Counted from the stretch's first letter, positions 1-8,999 are shown. The stretch is DNA of 11,377 bases from Pseudomonadota bacterium (GCA_021808195.1 JAKBCE010000077.1:1-11377); one strand, 5' to 3'. Program-made: numbers and translations. Notes: generated from the letters alone by a model not told the origin.

Positions 1-1071
1 AACGCCGCCGGGCTCGGCAAGCTGTTTGCCCAACTCGGCTCGCTCGTCGACCGCACCGCGCAGCAGAGCAATCAGCAGATCGACGCTGAACTGGCGCTAC
101 TGCGTCACCTGACCGAGCAGGCGCGCGAGCGGCTGTTCTGGCAGGCTGCGCTGCTCCTGCCATTGACGCTGCTCGCCATCTACATGCTGACGCTCGCCGT
201 CGGGCGGCCGCTGCACCACATCGACCGGGCGATCAGCGATCTCGGCCACGGCCGGCTGCACGAGGGCATCACCGTCACCGGGCCGCACGACCTCGAGCGC
301 CTCGGCGGTCAGCTCGAATGGCTGCGGCTGCGACTGATCGAGCTCGCCGAGGAGCGCAACCGCTTCCTGCGCCACATGTCCCACGAGCTGAAGACCCCGC
401 TCGCCAACATCCGCGAAGGCACCGAACTGCTGATGGACGGGGCGGTCGGGGAACTCGACCCGAATCAGCGTGAGGTGACCGCGATCCTGCGCGACAACGG
501 CATCCAGCTGCAGCGCATGATCGAGAACCTGCTCTCCTTCAGCGCCTGGCAGACCTCGAGCGTCGGGTTGGAAACGAGCGAGTTCCGGCTGCGCCCCGTG
601 GTGAAGCAGGTGCTCGAGAACCAGCAGCTGACGCTGCTCTCCCAGCGCATGCGCCTCGATGTGCAGGTCGATGACGTGATGCTGTTTGCCGATCGGGGCA
701 AGGTGCGCCTGATCCTCGAGAACCTGGTCTCGAACGCCATCAAATACTCCCCGAAGGGCGGCACCATCCACATCCACGGCCATGGCGCCGGTCCCAACCT
801 GATTCTCGATGTCGCCGACACCGGCGCCGGCATTCCGAAGGAAGACCGGGAACACGTCTTTCGCGCCTTCTACACCGGCCGGGCCGCCAACGGCATCTCG
901 GTCAAAGGCACCGGCATCGGTCTGTCCGTGGTGCTCGAGTTCGTCACCGCCCACGGCGGCACCGTCCAGATCATCGATGGCCAGTATCCCGGCGCGCACT
1001 TCCGCATCCGGATGCCGCGCGTCGTTCGCAACAAACCACCCGAACGGGGAAAGCAAGCTCATGCCGCCTGA
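1..1071 (+). CDS. glrK: Sensor histidine kinase, GlrK/QseE-like (5' end outside window)
   Basis: The reading frame is open from base 1, so the N-terminus is cut off and only 356 residues are visible. In order: the end of a periplasmic region, a transmembrane helix around visible residues 45-68 (FWQAALLLPLTLLAIYMLTL), a HAMP linker beginning VGRPLHHIDRAI, and a HisKA domain with the H-box SHELKTPL, whose phospho-accepting His is visible residue 128 (bases 382-384). The HATPase domain follows, with the N-box ENLVSNAIKYSP, G1 DTGAGIP (about 273-279) and G2 GTGIGLS (303-309). All catalytic motifs are intact, so it should autophosphorylate and pass phosphate to the response regulator two genes downstream. 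The gene order kinase, lipoprotein, sigma-54 regulator is that of E. coli glrK-qseG-glrR, which supports the family call. The signal sensed cannot be told because the sensor domain is mostly missing. Confidence 0.9.
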   Translation, partial: NAAGLGKLFAQLGSLVDRTAQQSNQQIDAELALLRHLTEQARERLFWQAALLLPLTLLAIYMLTLAVGRPLHHIDRAISDLGHGRLHEGITVTGPHDLERLGGQLEWLRLRLIELAEERNRFLRHMSHELKTPLANIREGTELLMDGAVGELDPNQREVTAILRDNGIQLQRMIENLLSFSAWQTSSVGLETSEFRLRPVVKQVLENQQLTLLSQRMRLDVQVDDVMLFADRGKVRLILENLVSNAIKYSPKGGTIHIHGHGAGPNLILDVADTGAGIPKEDREHVFRAFYTGRAANGISVKGTGIGLSVVLEFVTAHGGTVQIIDGQYPGAHFRIRMPRVVRNKPPERGKQAHAA

Positions 1072-1710
1072 CTCGACACCACTTCGCAAGCTCTCTCGGG
1101 CCGCGCTCACGCTGAGCGCGCTCGCACTCGGGGCGTGCGCCAACATGCCGCCATTGTTGATGCCCTATTCCGGCCAGGCCCGTCACGCCGCGCCGGCCCC
1201 GCACACCCCGCCGCCACCCAACCCGCAGCGCCTGACCGAGGACATGAGTCTGCTGCATCAATGGTTCGAAGCGCCGAGCAGCGCGCAGAGCGCGCAGCTC
1301 GCCACGGCCGAGGCCGCGTATCAGCGCACGCACGCCCCGCGCGAGCAGCTGCGCCTGGCGCTGCTGCTCGGCGTTCCCGGCACGCCGAGCACCAATTTGC
1401 CGCGCGCCCAGCGGCTGCTGAAAGGCCTGGTGCAGGATCCGGGCGATGCGCTGTTGCCCACCGAGCGCACCCTGGCGCAATTCGCGCTCACTTTGGTGGC
1501 AAACCAGTTGACCCAGACCGCGGAAAGCCGCACGCTACAAACAGGCACAGCGGCGAAGGTCGCGCAGTTGAAAGCGCAACTCGATGCTGTCACCGATCAA
1601 GATGTCGCTCTCCGGCGACAACTCGAGCAGGCCCGCGCCAAACTCGCCGCGATTGCCAACATCGAGAAGTCGTTGAATGAGGGCAAACTAGGTACGACGG
1701 GGCCCCCGAA

Positions 1711-1714
<4 letters not shown>
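1061..1714 (+). CDS. qseG: QseG-like outer-membrane lipoprotein of the sensor operon
   Basis: This is a 217-residue protein. The ATG at 1061 overlaps the kinase gene by 11 bases and has GGGGA at 1046-1050. The N-terminus is a lipoprotein signal: basic LRKLSR, a hydrophobic stretch, then lipobox LGAC with the lipidated Cys at residue 26. Ala at +2 suggests outer-membrane sorting. A Pro-rich linker follows, then a helical region (LRLALLLGVPGTPSTNLPRA) like the corresponding part of QseG, and a C-terminal coiled coil of about 60 residues (LKAQLDAV...LRRQLEQARAKLAAI). In enterobacteria QseG (YfhG) interacts with the QseE/GlrK kinase and is needed for its signalling; the same role is inferred here from sequence pattern and position. 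The reading frame also stays open upstream of 1061 inside the kinase gene, but the lipoprotein signal fixes the start. Confidence 0.85.
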
Positions 1715-3102
<1,388 letters not shown>

Positions 3103-3141
3103 GCCCCTTCCCCAGGGGCGTCGCCAAAGTGTGACGCCCCT
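3103..3141 (+). terminator. Hairpin(s) after the response regulator
   Basis: Immediately after the regulator stop codon is a strong stem: AGGGGCGTC (3114-3122) pairs perfectly with GACGCCCCT (3133-3141) and extends by a G-U and a C-G pair to leave a 6-base loop. It is placed as expected for the operon end, but no T-tract follows, so it is not a classic intrinsic terminator; it may instead protect the mRNA 3' end. The left arm can also pair with GCCCCT at 3103-3108, giving an alternative hairpin (3103-3119). Confidence 0.45.
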
Positions 3142-3168
3142 CACGGATTCCAGCATCGACCCCGCCAT

Positions 3169-3188
3169 CCGGGCCCAATCCGGCCCGG
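3169..3188. repeat. GC-rich inverted repeat (second hairpin)
   Basis: CCGGGCC at 3169-3175 and GGCCCGG at 3182-3188 form a perfect 7-bp all-G/C stem around a 6-base loop (CAATCC). It lies in the non-coding stretch between the regulator gene and the small gene. No T-tract follows. It could be part of the transcription stop region or a protein-binding site; function is not known. Confidence 0.4.
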
Positions 3189-3222
3189 TGGGGCCTCCAT
3201 TCGGCTTAAGCTGTCATCAAGT

Positions 3223-3263
3223 GGACACTGGGGTCTTGTAGAGTGTCCCCATTAGGCTACACT
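3223..3263 (+). promoter_or_regulatory. Putative promoter overlapped by phased inverted half-sites
   Basis: Three half-sites alternate in orientation: ACACT (3225-3229), AGTGT (3242-3246) and ACACT (3259-3263), each start 17 bp after the previous one. The first pair extends to the 7-bp inverted repeat GGACACT-N12-AGTGTCC. A sigma-70-like promoter, TTGTAG (3236-3241), 16 bp, TACACT (3258-3263), runs through them, about 95 bp before the small gene. The second dyad reads TGTC-N10-TACA, one base from TGTC-N10-GACA, which I recall as the GlrR binding motif. A regulator-binding role is inferred. I found no convincing sigma-54 -24/-12 element (GG-N10-GC with TTGC) between here and 3357. Confidence 0.35.
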
Positions 3264-3356
3264 TGGCGGCCCGGTCAGCGCGGAAAACGAAGTCCGCGAC
3301 GGTCAAGGACGGGTCTGGATGCAGCCCACGAGAAGAATTGAGGTAGTGAGACCGAC

Positions 3357-3545
3357 ATGAAAGCTGAACGCACTCTGCCTGAGGTGCCGACCCTGAGCGC
3401 CTCGGAGCCCGCTGACGAGTCCCCGACGGCCAAGGTGCGCCGCCTGCGCGCCGTTAAGACTCCTCCCTCGACGTGGGATCCGTACGAAGTGTGGCGGACG
3501 CGCGTGAAGCGGAAGAATGCCGACGCGGCGGGCCAAAGCGAATAA
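3357..3545 (+). CDS. Small basic protein of unknown function
   Basis: This is a 62-residue ORF from ATG 3357 to TAA, with GAGGT/GTGAG Shine-Dalgarno-like bases at 3340-3350. The N-terminal half is acidic and Pro/Ser-rich (EVPTLSASEPADESP); the C-terminal half is basic with a distinctive block, TWDPYEVWRTRVKRK. There is no signal peptide, membrane segment or Cys, so it is probably cytoplasmic. I do not recognise a named family. Short proteins ending in DPYxxW-plus-basic blocks occur in proteobacterial genomes, but I cannot assign this one. It stands alone behind a putative promoter and converges on the sugar transferase gene, with 15 bases between the two stop codons. A coding call is favoured by the ribosome-binding site, upstream promoter-like sequence and biased domain layout; chance ORFs of this size are common in such GC-rich DNA, so conservation would be the deciding evidence. 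Confidence 0.6.
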   Translation: MKAERTLPEVPTLSASEPADESPTAKVRRLRAVKTPPSTWDPYEVWRTRVKRKNADAAGQSE

Positions 3546-3560
3546 CACCCCCCGCGGCGC

Positions 3561-4964
3561 TCAGCGCCCCTTGCCGAGAAACACGACCTCCGCGGTTTGC
3601 AGCAGAATCGCCAGATCAAACAGCAGCGTGTTGTTCTTGACATAATAGAGGTCGTACTGCAGCTTCTCGAGCGAGTCCTGCTCGGAGGACCCGTACGGAT
3701 AGCACAGCTGCGCCCAGCCGGTGATCCCCGGCTTCACCGAGTGGCGCTCGTGGTAGTACGGAAGCCGCTCGGCGAGATCTGCCACGAACTCCGGCCGCTC
3801 AGGCCGGGGCCCGACGATGCTCATCTGGCCGCGCAGCACATTCAACAGCTGGGGCAGCTCATCGATGCGCACCTTGCGGATGAAGGCGCCCACCCGCGTC
3901 ACGCGCGGGTCGTTCTTGCTCGCCCACTGCGCCTGACCGTTCTTCTCCGCATCGACCCGCATGCTGCGGAACTTCAGCAGCTCGAAGGTCCGCCCCAGGA
4001 GGCCCACGCGGCGCTGGCGATAGAACACCGGCGCGCGCCAGCCCTCCTCGAGCTTGATCGCGAGCGCGGTGGCCAGCATGAAGGGTGAGGCCAGCACCAG
4101 CACCACCAGTCCCGCACTGAGATCGAGCAGCCGACCGGTGAGGCGGCGCAGGGGATCGCGGCGGAACCCTTCGCCGAAGATCATCCAGGCCGGATTGAGG
4201 ATGTCGATGCGCACCCGGCCGGTCTCGCGCTCGAGGAAACTCAGCTGCTCGGTGACATCCACCCCGGCCAGTCGGCACTGCAGCAGCTCGGCGATCGGGA
4301 AGCCCCGCCGCCGATCATCCATGGCCACCACGACCTCGCTGACTTCCAGGCGCGCGCACAGGCGCACGAGCCCCTCTGAGGCCTCGAGGAGCCCATCCGT
4401 CACCTCTCGCAGCTCGCCAGGCGCCGGCACATAGCCCACGACGAAGAACCCACGCCGGTCTGCGCGTCGGCGGATCCCGGCAATTGCGGATGCGGATTTG
4501 CCGGCGCCGTAGACGAGCACGCGGCGCTTGAGCAGATTCTCGTCCACCATCCGGGAAAAGAGGGTGCGGGACACCACCACGCCGAGCAGCGCCCCGACCG
4601 CCGCCAGCCCCACCACGCCGCGCCCGATCCACAGGGAGGGAATCATGTAAAAGAGCGCCGAGGCCACCGCAAAGGCCGTCAGTACCGCCAGAATCAGCCG
4701 CAGTGCAATGCCGAGCAGCCGCGCGCGCTGGCGGGCGCTGTACATGCCAAACGCCAGCAACGACACCACCATGACTGCACTGAACAGCAGCGCGCGCGGC
4801 CACAGCGGCCCCGCGGGGTTCGTGGCCTCGGGCATGTCCCAGAACCCACCCCGAAAGCGCATCAGCGCCGCGCCATAGACAGACGCAAAGAAGACCACCG
4901 CTTCGGCTACCGCCAGCAGCGCAATCGAAACGTAAACGTAATGCCCAAAAACCCGGATGCGCAA
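3561..4964 (-). CDS. Polyprenyl-phosphate sugar-1-phosphate transferase, XrtA/PEP-CTERM-associated type
   Basis: This enzyme starts an exopolysaccharide repeat by moving a sugar-1-phosphate from a UDP-sugar to undecaprenyl phosphate in the inner membrane. From the TTG start (467 residues) it has four N-terminal transmembrane helices (about 10-135), a Rossmann-like domain ([13 protein letters not shown], about 150-163), another membrane segment (about 282-304), and the catalytic bacterial sugar-transferase domain with KFRSMR (331-336), [17 protein letters not shown] and [10 protein letters not shown]. The C-terminal block YPYGSS...[11 protein letters not shown] and the start [12 protein letters not shown] resemble the PEP-CTERM-associated subgroup (TIGR03013) more than WcaJ or WbaP. 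A longer reading with ATG at 5111 gives 516 residues, but its first 49 lack family resemblance, and GAGGATAGGGGA directly precedes the TTG at 4964. Sugar specificity cannot be read from the sequence. Confidence 0.9.
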   Translation of the reverse strand: MRIRVFGHYVYVSIALLAVAEAVVFFASVYGAALMRFRGGFWDMPEATNPAGPLWPRALLFSAVMVVSLLAFGMYSARQRARLLGIALRLILAVLTAFAVASALFYMIPSLWIGRGVVGLAAVGALLGVVVSRTLFSRMVDENLLKRRVLVYGAGKSASAIAGIRRRADRRGFFVVGYVPAPGELREVTDGLLEASEGLVRLCARLEVSEVVVAMDDRRRGFPIAELLQCRLAGVDVTEQLSFLERETGRVRIDILNPAWMIFGEGFRRDPLRRLTGRLLDLSAGLVVLVLASPFMLATALAIKLEEGWRAPVFYRQRRVGLLGRTFELLKFRSMRVDAEKNGQAQWASKNDPRVTRVGAFIRKVRIDELPQLLNVLRGQMSIVGPRPERPEFVADLAERLPYYHERHSVKPGITGWAQLCYPYGSSEQDSLEKLQYDLYYVKNNTLLFDLAILLQTAEVVFLGKGR

Positions 4965-4968
4965 AGCG

Positions 4969-4980
4969 TCCCCTATCCTC
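4969..4980 (-). promoter_or_regulatory. Ribosome-binding site deciding the TTG start of the sugar transferase
   Basis: Read on the minus strand, GAGGATAGGGGA ends 4 bases before the TTG at 4964. The two purine-rich cores sit about 4 and 11 bases from the start. This fits a start that begins the protein with RIRVFGHY, as expected for the family. Confidence 0.55.
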
Positions 4981-5320
4981 GATTTCTGGTGAAGGGCGCG
5001 GCAAAGAATACCGCCGGCCTCATGAACCGCCGAATCGTCCCCGATTCCACGGACCGCAAGTCTACCGGCAAATGTAAAATAAATCCGGAAGGGCACCGTG
5101 CGGGACGTCACAGTTGCCGAATCGCGACGGAGTCATGAGGCGCATCGCGAATGAAAGACACGGGACCACCCGTCTTACTCCTCAATGTACAGGCGTCCAA
5201 GCAACGCGATGTGTGACTCCGTTGACGAAGCCGCAATGCAAAGCAAGTACAACAGCGTGTCTGTATGATAATCAGCGTCTTGCGCGGCTTGCCACCGCTC
5301 GCGAACGTAACCAAAGAAAC

Positions 5321-5326
5321 GGGAGA
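5321..5326 (+). promoter_or_regulatory. Ribosome-binding site deciding the GTG start of the dehydrogenase
   Basis: GGGAGA lies 7 bases before GTG 5334. The upstream in-frame ATG at 5265 has no comparable site and adds 23 residues unlike the family, so the GTG is preferred. Confidence 0.6.
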
Positions 5327-5333
5327 CCCCTGG

Positions 5334-6611
5334 GTGATCAAGCTACGGAAATGCCGAATCGGAATCGTCGGTCTGGGATACGTCGGGCTTCCGCTGGCGG
5401 TGGAATTCGGCAAGCACTTCGATACCGTGGGGTTTGACGTCAAGGCGGCCCGCATTGCCGAACTGCGCGCCGGCCGGGACAGCACCCTCGAGGTGGGCTC
5501 TGAAGAACTCACCGAGGCGAAGCGCCTGAGCTTCACGACGGATCTGAAGGACCTCAAGCCCTGCCGGGCCTACATCGTCACCGTCCCGACGCCCATCGAC
5601 GAGTACAAGCGACCGGACCTCTCTCCCCTCGTCGGCGCCAGCACCAGCGTCGGCAAGGTACTGAAGAAAGGCGATGTGGTCATTTACGAATCCACCGTCT
5701 ACCCCGGCTGCACCGAAGAGGTGTGCGTCCCGATCCTCGAGCGCGAATCGGGCTTGAAGTTCAACAAGCAGTTCTTCATCGGCTACAGCCCCGAGCGCAT
5801 CAACCCCGGCGACAAGCAGCATCGCCTGACGACCATCAAGAAGGTTACCTCCGGATCGACCCCGGAGGCGGCGGAGTTCGTCGACGCGCTCTACCGCTGC
5901 ATCATCACCGCCGGCACGCATCGGGCCTCGAGCGTCAAGGTCGCCGAAGCGGCCAAGGTCATCGAGAACACCCAGCGCGACGTCAACATCGCGCTCATCA
6001 ACGAGCTGGCGCTGATCTTCGCCCGTCTCGGCATCAACACCGAAGAAGTGCTGCAGGCAGCCGGCTCAAAATGGAACTTCCTGCCCTTCCGACCCGGTCT
6101 CGTCGGCGGGCATTGCATCGGCGTCGACCCCTATTACCTGACGCACAAGGCCCAGGAAATCGGCTACCACCCCGAGATGATCCTCGCCGGCCGCCGCTTG
6201 AACGACAACATGCCGATTTATGTCGCCGGCGAGATCATCAAGCTCATGACGCGCAAGCGCATCCACGTCAACGGCGCTCGCATCCTCATGCTCGGCATCA
6301 CCTTCAAGGAGAACTGCCCCGACATCCGCAACTCCAAGGTGGTCGACGTGATCCGCGAACTCGAGAAGTATGGTGCCAAGATCGACATTCACGATCCCTG
6401 GGCGGACAGCGAGGAATGCCGTCACGAGTACGGTCTGCGCCTCACCCGTTCACTGAAGAACAGTAGCTATGACGCGGCGGTCGTCGCAGTGGCGCACAGC
6501 CAATTCAGAGAGTCTGGCGTCGCTGCCATCCGCAAGCTCTGCCGTAAAAATCACGTGCTGTACGACATTAAACACCTGTTCGCCTCTACGGACGTTGACG
6601 GCAGCCTGTAA
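5334..6611 (+). CDS. tviB: UDP-N-acetylhexosamine 6-dehydrogenase (TviB/WbpO family)
   Basis: This cytoplasmic NAD+-dependent enzyme oxidises C6 of a UDP-N-acetylhexosamine twice to give the UDP-uronic acid. From GTG 5334 it is 425 residues, the usual TviB length. The N-terminal Rossmann domain has GLGYVG (13-18) and [21 protein letters not shown] and YESTVYPG (E119) follow. The central helix has [23 protein letters not shown] with the conserved Lys, and the catalytic Cys lies in [17 protein letters not shown] (C261). A C-terminal UDP-binding domain begins around [17 protein letters not shown]. The segments [17 protein letters not shown] and [13 protein letters not shown] fit the Vi-antigen TviB/Pseudomonas WbpO clade better than UDP-glucose dehydrogenase. 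UDP-GlcNAc or UDP-GalNAc is the expected substrate; which one cannot be decided. It is the first gene of an operon with the ATP-grasp and flavoprotein genes. Confidence 0.93.
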   Translation: MIKLRKCRIGIVGLGYVGLPLAVEFGKHFDTVGFDVKAARIAELRAGRDSTLEVGSEELTEAKRLSFTTDLKDLKPCRAYIVTVPTPIDEYKRPDLSPLVGASTSVGKVLKKGDVVIYESTVYPGCTEEVCVPILERESGLKFNKQFFIGYSPERINPGDKQHRLTTIKKVTSGSTPEAAEFVDALYRCIITAGTHRASSVKVAEAAKVIENTQRDVNIALINELALIFARLGINTEEVLQAAGSKWNFLPFRPGLVGGHCIGVDPYYLTHKAQEIGYHPEMILAGRRLNDNMPIYVAGEIIKLMTRKRIHVNGARILMLGITFKENCPDIRNSKVVDVIRELEKYGAKIDIHDPWADSEECRHEYGLRLTRSLKNSSYDAAVVAVAHSQFRESGVAAIRKLCRKNHVLYDIKHLFASTDVDGSL

Positions 6612-6626
6612 GGGATTCGTCGTTCG

Positions 6627-7814
6627 GTGTCCCAGTCTGCGCAAATCCCAGTGGTGGTGGTGGGAGGCTCCCTCAACGGCCTTGGGGTCGTGCGCAGCCT
6701 CGCCAGCGCAGGGATCTGCGTTCATCTCATCGAAGCCACTCGACGGTGTCCGGCCGCTTGGTCCCGCCACTGCTCACTCGTACTGACAACTCGCCTGGAA
6801 GGCGAACCGCTCGTTGAATGCCTGGAACAACTCAGCGCGAAACTCGGCATCCGAGCCGTTCTTCTGCTCACAGACGATCCGGCCGTGAGGACAGTGGCCG
6901 CGCAACGCGAGCGACTCGATCCCCTTTACTGCATCGACCTGCCCGACAAACATTGGGTCGAGATGCTGGGTGACAAGATCGCGTTTCAGAGCTGGGCAGA
7001 ACAGCAGGGCCTTGCTGTCCCGCGCAGCCGGGCGTTGCACGATGCAGCCGATCTTGATCAATTGGATGAATTGGCGCCCCCACTGGTGATCAAACCCTCG
7101 GACAAGCGCTTGGTGCTCGCCGGGCTCGTCGAACGCGCGGTGCGCGTCGAGAGCATTGATGAGGCCCGCAAGGTTGCGAGCTCGCTTTTGCAGCGCGCCC
7201 CCGCACTCATCGCTCAGGAATGGATTGAGGGAGCCGACTCCGACATCTACTTCACGCTATTCTGTGCCGATGCTCAGGGCGGCGCTGCAGCCATCTTCCC
7301 GGGACGCAAGCTCGTCTGTGCACCACCGGCCGTCGGATCGACTGCAGTGTGCGCGGCAGCCCCCGAACTTGCAGAGGAACTCTCTACTCTGACGCACGAG
7401 TTCCTCGGACGGGTCGTCTACCGGGGATTGGGCAGCCTGGAATTCAAGCGAGACAGCCGCACGGGTCGGCTGATTGTCGTCGAGCCGACGGTTGGGCGGA
7501 CCGACTGGCAGGAGGAAATCGCCACACTCTGCGGATTGAATTTGCCCGCTCTGGCCTACCAGATCGCGCTCGGTCACGCGCCCCGGCTTCCTGCCATGCT
7601 ATCTGACACTCGGCCCACCTGGCGCTCCGAGTGGCACTTTCCGCTTCCAGCCGAAATCGCTGCTCGGGCGTCCGTCTTCGACGGTTACCTGCGCCGTAAT
7701 GATCCCTTGCCGGCACTCTATTACTACGGTTACGAGCGCTTCGCCCGACGCGTCGCACGCCGAGTGTTGCGCGACGCGCGTCGATTTCTCGCAGAAATTT
7801 CCGGAGTACTCTGA
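6627..7814 (+). CDS. ATP-grasp superfamily ligase, substrate unknown
   Basis: This is a 395-residue protein from GTG 6627, 15 bases after the dehydrogenase stop, with AGGGA at 6611-6615. The N-terminal pre-ATP-grasp domain is Rossmann-like (VVVVGGSLNGLGVVRSLASAGICVHLIE, residues 9-36). ATP-grasp motifs follow: DKIAFQSWAEQQGLAVPRS (K117), PLVIKPSDKR (K156), QEWIEGADSDIYF (197-209), and the metal-site region GSLEFKRD...VVEPTVGRTDWQ with E272 and E286. The usual ExN is replaced by EPT, seen in some carboxylate-amine ligase relatives. Such enzymes activate a carboxylate as acyl phosphate and join it to an amine or thiol. It resembles the predicted carboligases of COG3919. Given its neighbours, addition of an amino acid or acid to an amino sugar or uronic acid is a reasonable guess, not shown. 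The C-terminal 60 residues are Arg/Tyr-rich (YYYGYERFARRVARRVLRDARRF). Confidence 0.85.
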   Translation: MSQSAQIPVVVVGGSLNGLGVVRSLASAGICVHLIEATRRCPAAWSRHCSLVLTTRLEGEPLVECLEQLSAKLGIRAVLLLTDDPAVRTVAAQRERLDPLYCIDLPDKHWVEMLGDKIAFQSWAEQQGLAVPRSRALHDAADLDQLDELAPPLVIKPSDKRLVLAGLVERAVRVESIDEARKVASSLLQRAPALIAQEWIEGADSDIYFTLFCADAQGGAAAIFPGRKLVCAPPAVGSTAVCAAAPELAEELSTLTHEFLGRVVYRGLGSLEFKRDSRTGRLIVVEPTVGRTDWQEEIATLCGLNLPALAYQIALGHAPRLPAMLSDTRPTWRSEWHFPLPAEIAARASVFDGYLRRNDPLPALYYYGYERFARRVARRVLRDARRFLAEISGVL

Positions 7815-8999
7815 ATGGATTTGCACACGACAATCGTCGGCGCGGGACCCTATGCACTGTCCATCGCGGCTCATCTGCGTGCGGCCGATCAGCCCTATCA
7901 CATGATCGGCACCACCATGGAGAGCTGGCGTGCATTCATGCCAGAGGGCATGATTTTGAAGTCGGAACCCTTCGCTTCGAATCTGTGGGATCCCGCGCGT
8001 CGCTTCACGTTTGAGAACTACTGCCGCGAGCAGGGCGTGGACTATCAGCCCATCGGCCGCCCGCTCAGTCTGGCTCGATTTCTCGAGTACGCCGAGTGGT
8101 TTCGGCAAAGTAATCGAATCGAACCCGAAAACGTCCAACTCTCGAAGCTCGAACGCGTATCGGGGGGATTTTCACTCCAGCTCAATGATGGGCGTCGCAT
8201 GACCAGCCGCCACGTGGTGCTCGCGACCGGACACATGGCTTATGCCACGGTACCAGCGGAAATCTCCGGGCTCCCAGAGCCGTTCGCGGTTCACGGTTCC
8301 CGCATGGCAGCGGTTTCCGCTTATCAGGGTCTAGACGTATCGATTATCGGCGCAGGGCAAGCGGCACTGGAGACGGCTGCTCTGCTGCACGAGGCCGGGG
8401 CGAATGTGCGCCTCCTCGTCCGTGAGAATCACATCCGCTGGAATGCGCGCTCACAGAGCCGATCGTTGCTCTCCCGGATGCGCGCCCCGGATTCCGGTCT
8501 CGCGCCCGGCTGGGAGCCGTGGGCGATTTCGGAGCTGCCGCGCGTCTTCCGTCGCGTCTTTGCGCCCGAGAAGCGGCATCGGTACGTCGCCGGCTCTTTT
8601 GGTCCCGGGGGTTCGTGGTGGCTGCGCGATCGCGTGGACGGACGCATCGATTGCGCCCTGAATTCGCGCATCGTGCATGCTGCGACGCAGAACAATCGGG
8701 TGCAACTGCGGATCGAAACGCCGCAGGGAACCTCGGAATTGGTCACCGACCGTGTCATCGCCGCAACGGGTTACCGGGTGGACATTGATCGGTTGGATTA
8801 CCTGCCGGCCGAACTGAAGCAGGGCATTCGACGCGAGGCCGGCGGTATCCCGGAACTGAGCGCCAAGTTTGAGACTTCGATTCCTGGCCTTTACTTCGTA
8901 GGCATCACCAGTGCGCCGATTTTCGGACCCGTGATGCGCTTCATGTTCGGCGCGAAACACGCCGCACCGATTGTGCAACGCGCCCTGCGCACCCGTTGA
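7815..8999 (+). CDS. FAD/NAD(P)H-dependent oxidoreductase, SidA/IucD-like N-monooxygenase relative
   Basis: This is a 394-residue flavoprotein. The ATG directly abuts the ATP-grasp TGA (no gap) and has GGAG at 7803-7806, so the two are translationally coupled. The N-terminal FAD site is VGAGPYALSIAAHL (G9, G11); the GPxxLS pattern is shared with lysine and ornithine N-hydroxylases. The segment AFMPEGMILKSEPFASNLWDP (from residue 40) is typical of a large family of uncharacterised SidA/IucD-like flavoproteins. A second dinucleotide site, IIGAGQAALETAALL (GAGQAA 179-184), should bind NADPH, and the ATGYRVD motif (317-323) precedes the C-terminal FAD contact GLYFVGITSAPIFGP. There is no signal peptide, so it is cytoplasmic. 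It probably hydroxylates an amine or oxidises a small molecule made by, or supplied to, the ATP-grasp partner. A thioredoxin-reductase type is unlikely, as no CxxC is present. The substrate is unknown. Confidence 0.85.
   Translation: MDLHTTIVGAGPYALSIAAHLRAADQPYHMIGTTMESWRAFMPEGMILKSEPFASNLWDPARRFTFENYCREQGVDYQPIGRPLSLARFLEYAEWFRQSNRIEPENVQLSKLERVSGGFSLQLNDGRRMTSRHVVLATGHMAYATVPAEISGLPEPFAVHGSRMAAVSAYQGLDVSIIGAGQAALETAALLHEAGANVRLLVRENHIRWNARSQSRSLLSRMRAPDSGLAPGWEPWAISELPRVFRRVFAPEKRHRYVAGSFGPGGSWWLRDRVDGRIDCALNSRIVHAATQNNRVQLRIETPQGTSELVTDRVIAATGYRVDIDRLDYLPAELKQGIRREAGGIPELSAKFETSIPGLYFVGITSAPIFGPVMRFMFGAKHAAPIVQRALRTR

Larger units (their letters stand above)
4965..5333. promoter_or_regulatory. 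Divergent intergenic region between transferase and dehydrogenase genes
   Basis: With the chosen starts this stretch of about 370 bases holds no convincing gene. It must carry promoters for both divergent units. On the minus strand an AT-rich patch (TTTATTTTACATTT, 5070-5083) is a -10-like candidate about 110 bases before the transferase start; if used, the ATG at 5111 would not be transcribed. On the plus strand TATGAT at 5264-5269 is a -10-like match about 65 bases before the dehydrogenase GTG and overlaps the rejected ATG at 5265. Neither has a good -35 box at standard spacing. No clear sigma-54 element or terminator was seen. Confidence 0.3.

Noticed and set aside
97..1146. Minus-strand open frame of 349 codons opposite the histidine kinase
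   Set aside because: It is a shadow of the kinase gene, with repetitive Gly/Val/Asp/Gln composition and no domain. The sense strand carries intact H, N and G boxes.
3264..3356. Search for a sigma-54 (-24/-12) promoter before the small gene
   Set aside because: The nearest candidate, TTGGCGG at 3263-3269, has GG and GC separated by 11 rather than 10 bases and lacks the TTGC box, so it was not called.
5265..5333. ATG at 5265 as start of the dehydrogenase
   Set aside because: It lacks a ribosome-binding site, lies inside a -10-like TATGAT, and adds 23 residues not typical of the family. GTG 5334 has GGGAGA at good spacing and gives the normal 425-residue length.
5114..5437. Plus-strand 107-codon frame starting in the divergent intergenic region
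   Set aside because: It overlaps the dehydrogenase gene in another frame, has Cys/Arg/Thr-rich random-like composition, and no credible ribosome-binding site.
5108..5557. Minus-strand 149-codon frame running from the intergenic region into the dehydrogenase
   Set aside because: Most of it is antisense to the dehydrogenase N-terminus, its composition is Arg/Ser/Thr-rich, and it shows no motif.
6651..6662. Four GTG triplets in a row near the start of the ATP-grasp gene
   Set aside because: They encode the Val-rich first beta strand (VVVVGG) of a Rossmann fold. The tract is too short to argue for slippage-based switching.
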